A DNA stretch of 12,003 bases. Source: Bacilli bacterium. GTDB taxonomy: Bacteria > Bacillota_I > Bacilli_A > RF39 > UBA660. Shown here one piece after another: positions 6,680 through 12,003 of this stretch. How positions within the stretch are numbered: the stretch's first letter is position 1; the number at the start of each line of letters is the position of its first letter. The position numbers and the translations under genes were made by a program. The stretch covers positions 1-12,003 of the forward strand of contig JAAVYQ010000050.1 of NCBI GenBank assembly GCA_022791215.1. Direction: 5' to 3'. Below the pieces are notes generated by a model. That model did no database searches and was not told where the DNA came from. It was given only the letters and a program-made list of their open reading frames with translations.

Positions 6680-8710
6680 TTATTTATATTTTCTTAAAAT
6701 TCGCAAAGTATTAAGTATAGTAAGTAATGTCACACCAGTATCAGCGAAAACAGCAAGCCACATATTAGCGAGTCCAAAAACTGAACAAAGTAGAATACTT
6801 AACTTAATTCCCATAGCAAAAATCAAATTTTGTTTAATAATTTTCTTAGTATATTTAGAAATATCATATGCGAGTGGAATCCTAGTAAGATCATCCTTCA
6901 TTAAAACTATATCACTAGCTTCAATAGCGCTGTCGCTTCCTACACCTCCCATAGAGATGCCTATATCCGCACGTTTCAAAACAGGAGCATCATTAATACC
7001 ATCGCCAACAAACACACTAATTGAACTCTTACTTGCAATATCTTCATAACATCTGAACTTATCTGTAGGAAGCATCTCATAACTAATATTATCAATACCC
7101 AACTTTTTTCCAATACTAAGAGCCACATCCTTATTATCTCCAGTAAACATAAAAGTCTTAATATTCAAACTCTTTAAAACATCAATAACTTCTTTAGAAT
7201 TTTCTTTAACACCATCATCTATAGAAATAGAAGCGATATGTTTATTGTCAATACTTAAATGTAACATAGCATCTTCACCACAACCACATAAAAGTGCATT
7301 ACCAATAGAAACCTTCTTACCATCTAAAGTAAAAGAAATACCTTTACCTGCTTCCTCTCTATAATTCTTAACATCCTTACTATTTGGAACATCATTTTTA
7401 AGTTTCATAATAGACTTAGCAATAGGATGATTAGATAAACTTTCACCCTTCATAAGAATATCTATAACCTCATCCTTAGAATAATTCTCATCAGTTACCT
7501 TAATATCAGTAACAGTAAAACTTCCATTAGTAAGAGTCCCAGTCTTATCAAAAATAATATTCTTAGAATTACTTAAATTATCTAAAAAATTACTACCCTT
7601 AATTAAAATACCTTTCTTGCTAGCAACACCGATACCTGTAAAATAAGACAAAGGAACAGAAATAGCAATTGCACACGGACAAGCAATAACCAAGAAAGTT
7701 AAAGCACGATAAACTGCATCATCTCTACTTACATTACTTAATATTGGCATAAAGAAAATTATCGTAATAGCAAACACAATTACTAAAGGAGTATAAACTT
7801 TACTTATCTTAGAAATAAGAGTTTCAGTTTTAGTCTTCTTATCAGTAGCCTCTTCTAACAGTTCTAAGATTTTATTAACCGTAGAATTTTCAAAAAGTTC
7901 TAAAACTTTAATTTCAATAACATCTCCCACATTTATACTACCAGATAAAACATTATCATTCACATTAACCTTAAGAAGTTCACTCTCACCAGTTAAAGCC
8001 GAAGTATCTAACAAAGTGTTTCCTTTAGTAATAACTCCATCAACAGGAATTTTTTCTCCTTTTTTAACAATCAAAATATCCCCTATTTCTATATCTTCAA
8101 CTAACACTTGTACTTCTTTCTTATCAACCAACCTATTAGCATAAGGCTCCTTAATATCAATTAAATCTTTAATAGACCTTCTTGAATTATTAATAGCCTT
8201 CTCTTCTAATATCTTTCCTATAGTATACAAAGTAATAACCATCATTCCCTCAAGAACTTCACCAATAACTAAAGCACCGACGCAAGAAATAGTAATAAGA
8301 AGATTTTCATTAATAGTTTTGCTCTTAAAAAGTAACTTAATCGCATTCCAAGTAGTTCTATATAAAAACAAAGAATAAGAAACAACATAAAGACCAATCT
8401 TTAAAAACTTTGGCATATTTACAAAATAACCTATAAGCCCTACTACCAAAGCGACAATTAAAATAGACAAATGAAACTCCTTTTTCTTATCCACTTTTTC
8501 ATTAGAAATAAAAACACCAGGTTCTATAGAGTTGATAATATCATTAACTTCTTTAACACTTACTTCTCTATCACATTCATAAGAAAGTTTCATAGTATTA
8601 AAATTAACACAAACATTAATTAAATCATCATTCTTACTAAGAGAATCCTCTATCTTTCTAGCACAATTAGCGCAATCCAAATTATTAATATTATACCTAA
8701 ACTTCTTCAT
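6680..8710 (-). CDS. cadA: P1B-type heavy-metal ATPase, Zn/Cd(/Pb/Co) exporter
   Basis: This inner-membrane pump uses ATP to expel soft divalent metals. Residues 1-70 form one HMA metal-binding domain with LDCANCA (C13, C16). Membrane pairs lie at about 80-120 and 134-170, then the actuator TGES at 240-243. Helix 6 carries the ion-site CPC (C344-P345-C346). Phosphorylation is at Asp388 in DKTGT, the nucleotide-site HP is at 428-429, and the hinge GDGINDAP is at 569-576. The last helices have Lys636 and Asp657 (VFADTGVTLL), the pattern of the P1B-2 class (ZntA/CadA), which separates it from copper pumps. The 676-aa length is normal. Its ATG lies inside the end of the ArsR gene (14-nt overlap), so translation is coupled. 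Regulation is by metal through the CadC-like repressor. The exact metal is inferred, with Zn and Cd most likely. Confidence 0.95.
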   Translation of the reverse strand: MKKFRYNINNLDCANCARKIEDSLSKNDDLINVCVNFNTMKLSYECDREVSVKEVNDIINSIEPGVFISNEKVDKKKEFHLSILIVALVVGLIGYFVNMPKFLKIGLYVVSYSLFLYRTTWNAIKLLFKSKTINENLLITISCVGALVIGEVLEGMMVITLYTIGKILEEKAINNSRRSIKDLIDIKEPYANRLVDKKEVQVLVEDIEIGDILIVKKGEKIPVDGVITKGNTLLDTSALTGESELLKVNVNDNVLSGSINVGDVIEIKVLELFENSTVNKILELLEEATDKKTKTETLISKISKVYTPLVIVFAITIIFFMPILSNVSRDDAVYRALTFLVIACPCAIAISVPLSYFTGIGVASKKGILIKGSNFLDNLSNSKNIIFDKTGTLTNGSFTVTDIKVTDENYSKDEVIDILMKGESLSNHPIAKSIMKLKNDVPNSKDVKNYREEAGKGISFTLDGKKVSIGNALLCGCGEDAMLHLSIDNKHIASISIDDGVKENSKEVIDVLKSLNIKTFMFTGDNKDVALSIGKKLGIDNISYEMLPTDKFRCYEDIASKSSISVFVGDGINDAPVLKRADIGISMGGVGSDSAIEASDIVLMKDDLTRIPLAYDISKYTKKIIKQNLIFAMGIKLSILLCSVFGLANMWLAVFADTGVTLLTILNTLRILRKYK

Positions 8711-9092
8711 CTACTTCTCTCCTCTCCAAAACATGTCTAGTAGCAACCTCAAACACTTCCTTAATATGATCATCATCTAAAGAATAATAAACTTCCTTCC
8801 CATCTCGTCTACACTTAACAATTTTATTAAGTTTCAAAGAACTAAGTTGATGAGAAATAGAAGACTTAGTCATACCTAAAACATTAGCAATATCACAAAC
8901 ACAAAGTTCATTATTATCAAGAGCAAAAAGTATTTTAATTCTAGTTGAATCTCCTAAAATTCTAAAAAAATCACTAACATCATAACTTATCTCATCATCA
9001 GGCATAGATTCCTTAACTAATAAAACTTTATCCTCATAAATAACATTACAGTCACATTTATCACTACAACATAACATATCAGTTTCCTTCAT
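8697..9092 (-). CDS. cadC: ArsR/SmtB-family metal-sensing repressor, CadC-like
   Basis: A winged-helix repressor of 131 aa that should release DNA when it binds Cd, Pb or Zn, opening the operon it heads. The central helix-turn-helix region runs from about residue 62 to 85 (ELCVCDIANVLGM, then SISHQLSSLK). Both metal sites known from S. aureus CadC appear present. The alpha3N cysteine site has N-terminal C8, C9, C13, C15 plus C64 and C66 in ELCVCD. The alpha5 site has D107, H109, H120 and E123, with spacing identical to CadC D101, H103, H114, E117. The start at 9092 follows AGGAG (9107-9103). A second in-frame ATG five codons later has AAGGAA before it and would still keep all cysteines. The gene overlaps cadA by 14 nt. 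Confidence 0.95.
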   Translation of the reverse strand: MKETDMLCCSDKCDCNVIYEDKVLLVKESMPDDEISYDVSDFFRILGDSTRIKILFALDNNELCVCDIANVLGMTKSSISHQLSSLKLNKIVKCRRDGKEVYYSLDDDHIKEVFEVATRHVLERREVDEEV

Positions 9093-9111
9093 ATAAAAAC
9101 ATCTCCTCTAC

Positions 9112-9131
9112 AGTTGAATACTATTTCAACT
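9112..9131. promoter_or_regulatory. CadC-type operator 1 (start-site proximal)
   Basis: A perfect inverted repeat, AGTTGAA-N6-TTCAACT, covers the predicted transcription start of cadC. Its TTGAA/TTCAA half-sites are the form used by ArsR/SmtB metal sensors. Its centre is 31 bp (about three helical turns) from operator 2. Confidence 0.7.
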
Positions 9132-9137
9132 ATTAAT

Positions 9138-9167
9138 ATTATAGTTGAACATATACTCAATTGTCAA
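9138..9167 (-). promoter_or_regulatory. cadC-cadA operon promoter
   Basis: On the minus strand a fully consensus TTGACA (9167-9162) and TATAAT (9143-9138) are separated by 18 nt. A strong promoter of this kind, held off by operators in its spacer and at its start, is what a metal-inducible operon needs. Confidence 0.85.
9143..9162. promoter_or_regulatory. CadC-type operator 2 (inside promoter spacer)
   Basis: An imperfect inverted repeat, AGTTGAACAT facing ATACTCAATT, matches at 7 of 10 positions. It fills the space between -35 and -10, so bound repressor would block RNA polymerase directly. It resembles operator 1 and has the same 20-bp length. Confidence 0.55.
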
Positions 9168-9224
9168 TTAGAATTGCCTAAAAAATAAAAATGTTAATAA
9201 AACGTTAAATTTAATATAAAAATA

Positions 9225-9252
9225 ACTCTTATCATTTATATAAGAGTATAAT
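9225..9252 (+). promoter_or_regulatory. -10 box and candidate operator for the pgk operon
   Basis: TATAAT (9247-9252) is a perfect -10 for the genes starting at 9271. Directly upstream and sharing one base with it is an 8-bp inverted repeat, ACTCTTAT (9225-9232) and ATAAGAGT (9240-9247), with a 7-nt centre. It covers the spacer and the poor -35 region (AACTCT), so it may be a repressor or activator site. The minus strand reads T-rich after the hairpin, but no gene would need a terminator there. Confidence 0.45.
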
Positions 9253-9270
9253 AAATATAAGGTGAATAGG

Positions 9271-10749
9271 ATGAAATGTAATTTATGTGATTATGAAAAT
9301 AAAGAAAATGAACACTATTGTGTTAATTGTGGGAAAAATCTTTCATCTCAAATAGAAAAAACAGACTTTCTATTTGGAATTTCTAGTTTTTTAAAAATTA
9401 TATCTATTTTTTCCTTAATTTTAGTATGCCCAGGAGTTTATTTGTTTGAAAGTATAAGTAGATTAGATAATTTTAGTAGTAATTCTAACATTACTTTAGT
9501 TTTTGCGATAGTTTCTATAGCAATACTATTTTTCAGTATATTTATAAAAGCAATTGCAAAAGATATGTGTATAAAAAACATAAAAAAAGAGAAAGAAATG
9601 AAAACAATTGAACAAATAAATATAGATAATAAAAAAGTAATTCTTAGAGTTGACTATAACGTTCCTATTAAAGATGGAAAAGTTATAGACAACAATAGAA
9701 TAAAACAAAGTTTAGACACAATAAAATATTTAAAGGACCATAATGCCAAAATAATTTTATTATCTCATCTAGGTAAAGTAAAAACTGAAGAAGATAAAGA
9801 AAAAAACACTCTTCTCCCAGTAAAAACTGAATTAGAACATCTTTTAAATGAAACTATAGAATTTTCTACTGAATTAAAAGGAAGCGCTTTAGAAGAAAAA
9901 ATAAATAAACTAAAACCTAAAGAAATAATACTATTAGAAAACACACGACACATGGACTATCCAAACAAGTTAGAAAGTAACTGTGACAAAGAATTATCAT
10001 CATACTGGGCATCACTAGGAGAAATATACATATTAGATGCATTTGGAAGCGCACACCGAGCTCATGCATCAACTTATGGAATAAGCGAATACTTACCACA
10101 CGCCATAGGATTTTTAATAGAAAAAGAAATAAAAGAATTAAACAACATAAAAGATAAAGAGAAAACAATAATACTAGGTGGAGCAAAAGTAAGTGACAAA
10201 ATAGGAGTAATAAAAAATCTATTACCAACATCCAACAAAATATTAATAGGAGGGGCCATGTGTGGAACATTCTTAAAAAGTCAAAATATTAATGTAGGAA
10301 AAACCTTTGTAGAAGAAGAAAAAATAGAAGAAGTAAAAGACCTATTAAAAACAAACAAGATAATATTACCAATAGATGTAATAACTGAAAATGGAACAAA
10401 AGAAATAGAAAAAATAACTGATGAAGAAAGCATATTAGACGTTGGACCAAAAACAATAGAAAAATTCAAACAAAATCTTACAGGAGAAACCTTAGTACTA
10501 ATGAATGGAACATTAGGACTATACGAAAATCCAAAATATGAAAATGGAACAAAAGAAATATTTAAATATTTAGAAACCAATAAAATAGACACAATAGTAT
10601 GTGGAGGAGACACAGGAAACGCGACTAAAAAATACAATTTCGCGCCATACTATCTATCAACAGGTGGAGGTGCTTCCTTAGAATACTTAGAAGGAAAAGA
10701 ATTACCATCATTAAAAATAATGGAAAAAATGGAGAATAAAAATGAATAA
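9271..10749 (+). CDS. pgk: Phosphoglycerate kinase with N-terminal zinc-ribbon/membrane-anchor extension, 492 aa
   Basis: PGK transfers phosphate from 1,3-bisphosphoglycerate to ADP. Residues 110-492 (383 aa) are a complete PGK. Substrate residues are D128 and N130 (RVDYNVP), R143, H166, R226 and R263 (DAFGSAHRAHAS); nucleotide-site motifs are GGAKVSDKI 303-311, DVGPKT 390-395, GGD 445-447 and TGGGAS 464-469. K169 replaces the usual Arg of HLGR, and NGTLGLYE replaces WNGPMGVFE. Residues 1-109 are foreign to PGK: a zinc ribbon (C3/C6, C17/C20), hydrophobic segments at 33-59 and 73-96, and a Lys-rich linker. Two helices leave both ribbon and kinase in the cytoplasm. AAGGTGA (9259-9265) serves ATG 9271; an alternative GTG at 9262 overlaps it. 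An internal ATG at 9598 would give plain PGK but lacks a GG-containing ribosome site. A sequencing-neutral stop loss joining two genes is another explanation for the join. Confidence 0.9.
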   Translation: MKCNLCDYENKENEHYCVNCGKNLSSQIEKTDFLFGISSFLKIISIFSLILVCPGVYLFESISRLDNFSSNSNITLVFAIVSIAILFFSIFIKAIAKDMCIKNIKKEKEMKTIEQINIDNKKVILRVDYNVPIKDGKVIDNNRIKQSLDTIKYLKDHNAKIILLSHLGKVKTEEDKEKNTLLPVKTELEHLLNETIEFSTELKGSALEEKINKLKPKEIILLENTRHMDYPNKLESNCDKELSSYWASLGEIYILDAFGSAHRAHASTYGISEYLPHAIGFLIEKEIKELNNIKDKEKTIILGGAKVSDKIGVIKNLLPTSNKILIGGAMCGTFLKSQNINVGKTFVEEEKIEEVKDLLKTNKIILPIDVITENGTKEIEKITDEESILDVGPKTIEKFKQNLTGETLVLMNGTLGLYENPKYENGTKEIFKYLETNKIDTIVCGGDTGNATKKYNFAPYYLSTGGGASLEYLEGKELPSLKIMEKMENKNE

Positions 10750-11371
10750 TAAAATTAAAGAAACTATTAATTATTATAAGTTATGTACAAAACTAAAAGA
10801 TACTATTAGAAAAGGACCAATTATTTGGAATGCAAAAAGAGGAAGAATAGAAAGTGTTGCAGAACATATTTATGGAGTTCAAATGTTAGCTATCTCTATC
10901 TATTATCAATTTGAATATAAATTAGATCTAATGAAAGTTATTTACATGTTAGCAATACATGAATTAGAAGAAATAGAAATTGGAGATTTAGCATTTTATG
11001 AAGTCACAAGAGAAGAAAAATTAATTAAAGGTAAAGAAGCAACAAACAATATATTAAAAGATTTATTAGGAAAAGAAGAAATATCATCCTTATTAAATGA
11101 ATATAATGAAAGAACAACAAAAGAAGCAAAATTTGCATATCACTGTGACAAACTAGAATGTAATATCCAAATGAAATTATATGACCAAGAAGGATGTTTT
11201 AATTTAAATAATCAGCCTAATAATCCTATAATAAATAATCCAAGTGTGAAAAAAGTCTTAGAAAGTGAAAAAAATATATCTAATGCTTGGATTGAATTTG
11301 ATAGAGATAAATATAAAGAAGATAAAAATTTTATAAATATAATTAATTACTTAAAAGAAAATGAAATATAA
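10742..11371 (+). CDS. HD-domain phosphohydrolase, YfbR/HDDC2-like 5'-nucleotidase candidate, 209 aa
   Basis: An HD-superfamily metal-dependent phosphohydrolase. The order of motifs follows the YfbR/HDDC2 branch: R35, then SVAEHIYGVQ with H42, then AIHELEEIEIGDL with H73, E74 and E77, then D136 in FAYHCDKLE. YfbR has H68-D69 where this protein has H73-E74, so one metal ligand changes from Asp to Glu (an HE variant); E77 matches the catalytic Glu72. YfbR removes the 5'-phosphate from deoxynucleoside monophosphates, and this is the likely but unproven reaction here. The start overlaps the end of pgk by 8 nt with GGAG (10731-10734) 7 nt upstream, so translation is coupled. tpiA follows 15 nt after the stop. 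Codons are more T-ending than in the neighbouring part of pgk and tpiA. Confidence 0.85.
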   Translation: MNNKIKETINYYKLCTKLKDTIRKGPIIWNAKRGRIESVAEHIYGVQMLAISIYYQFEYKLDLMKVIYMLAIHELEEIEIGDLAFYEVTREEKLIKGKEATNNILKDLLGKEEISSLLNEYNERTTKEAKFAYHCDKLECNIQMKLYDQEGCFNLNNQPNNPIINNPSVKKVLESEKNISNAWIEFDRDKYKEDKNFINIINYLKENEI

Positions 11372-11386
11372 AAAGGTGAGATATTA

Positions 11387-12003
11387 ATGAAAACAATAAT
11401 ATTAAATCACAAAAGTTATTTATCATACGAAGAAATACAAAACTACAAAAACATAATAGAAGCACAAAACATAGAAAACATAAATTTAGTATTAATGCCT
11501 ACCCTAGCCTACTTATCAGAATTTAAAAATTCAAAAATTGAAATAGGTGCACAGAACTTCTATAGTTACAACTACGGATCTTACACAGGTGAAATATCAT
11601 TAGAAACACTAAAAAGTTTAAACATAAATTACACCTTAGTAGGACATCCCGAAAGATTAATGTTAAAATTAGATTCATATCAAGAAGTAAAAGACAAATT
11701 CTTTAGAAGTATAAACTTAGGATTCAAAACTATACTATGTGTTGGGCACAATGAAAACGAAAAAATCCTAAAAAAAGAATTAAAATTTTTCTTAAACGGA
11801 ATAGAAGAAAGTGTATTAAAAAATTTAATAATTGCTTTTGAACCTTCATCTAAAATTGAAGGAGAAATAGTTAATTTAAAACAAATACAATATGTATATA
11901 ACTACATAAAAGAATATATGTTTAAGCACTTTGAAATAACAGTGCCTTTTATATATGGAGGCTCAGTTAATAAAAATAACATTAAAGAAATATTAGAAAT
12001 AAC
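11387..12003 (+). CDS. tpiA: Triosephosphate isomerase, divergent, 3' end outside window
   Basis: TIM interconverts dihydroxyacetone phosphate and glyceraldehyde-3-phosphate. The 205 visible residues include N7 and K9 (LNHKS, in place of GNWK), GAQNF at 54-58, GSYTGEIS at 64-71, the electrophile His87 in VGHPER, the catalytic base Glu152 in FEPSSK, and the phosphate-binding YGGSVN near 190. Catalytic residues are present, but surroundings differ from the standard enzyme: HPER for HSER, CVGHNE for CIGE, and a lid loop EPSSKIEG for EPVWAIGTG. Spacings run about 13 residues shorter up to the catalytic Glu. It may be the normal TIM of an atypical lineage or a specialised paralogue. The ribosome site AAGGTGAG (11373-11380) precedes the ATG. 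It is the third gene of the pgk operon. The window ends in the gene, so the C-terminus (roughly the last helix) is missing. Confidence 0.88.
   Translation, partial: MKTIILNHKSYLSYEEIQNYKNIIEAQNIENINLVLMPTLAYLSEFKNSKIEIGAQNFYSYNYGSYTGEISLETLKSLNINYTLVGHPERLMLKLDSYQEVKDKFFRSINLGFKTILCVGHNENEKILKKELKFFLNGIEESVLKNLIIAFEPSSKIEGEIVNLKQIQYVYNYIKEYMFKHFEITVPFIYGGSVNKNNIKEILEI

Noticed and set aside
6661..6697. Plus-strand AAGGAG followed by GTG at 6677, resembling a gene start, with TATAAT at 6648-6653 upstream.
   Set aside because: The frame closes after six codons and lies over the end of cadA; no homologous peptide is visible.
5227..9225. An 11-bp direct repeat TATAAAAATAA at 5227-5237 and 9215-9225, near both ends of the minus-strand block, considered as an insertion target duplication.
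   Set aside because: A pure A/T 11-mer is expected by chance about this often at this composition, and no mobile-element gene accompanies it.
9138..9270. One shared regulatory region controlling cadC and pgk together through the CadC operators.
   Set aside because: The operators sit at the cadC promoter, over 80 bp from the pgk -10 box, so joint metal control of pgk is not supported.
1..12003. CRISPR arrays, tRNA or rRNA genes, transposase or integrase genes.
   Set aside because: No regularly spaced repeats, no tRNA-like clover or rRNA sequence, and no transposase motifs were found in either strand.

Overview
The window comes from a very AT-rich, Gram-positive-type bacterial chromosome. Translation signals are Firmicute-like: strong purine Shine-Dalgarno sequences (AGGAGG, AAGGAG, AAGGTGA) and extended -10 promoters of the TGnTAAAAT kind. 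Codons are strongly A- or T-ending, Trp is always UGG, and none of the ten visible stop codons is UGA. Gene content (ClpP, a ThrRS-like/uridine-kinase fusion, divergent PGK and TIM, DUF4143 ATPase, zinc-ribbon membrane proteins) resembles uncultured low-GC gut Bacilli (RF39 or Erysipelotrichia-like). That placement is inference, not proven by the sequence.

Layout. 1-149 holds no convincing gene but has a nested inverted-repeat element (14-120). 204-1214 (+) is an unrecognised soluble, helix-rich, coiled-coil protein that converges on clpP (1217-1798, -); one hairpin serves both ends. A divergent promoter region leads to a small zinc-ribbon membrane protein (1911-2417, +) with its own terminator. 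Next is a two-gene + operon: a nucleoside kinase with a ThrRS-like N-terminus (2549-4198) and NAD-dependent GAPDH (4215-5213), ended by a shared convergent terminator.

5252-9092 is a minus-strand block that looks accessory. It holds an AAA ATPase with a DUF4143/PD-(D/E)XK-like C-terminus (5252-6559) and a metal-resistance operon reading cadC-like ArsR repressor then P1B Zn/Cd-exporting ATPase (9092 to 6680). The operon has a consensus promoter carrying two inverted-repeat operators and an overlapping gene junction.

9271-12003 (+) is a second glycolytic operon: phosphoglycerate kinase, an HD-domain phosphohydrolase (8-nt overlap), and a triosephosphate isomerase cut off by the window end. The most striking feature is that the phosphoglycerate kinase reads in frame from an N-terminal zinc ribbon plus two predicted membrane helices, so the reading frame encodes a membrane-anchored PGK. 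Together gap, pgk and tpi are the triose-phosphate section of glycolysis. The minus-strand block separates gap from pgk-tpi, and the unusual PGK extension lies right at that boundary.
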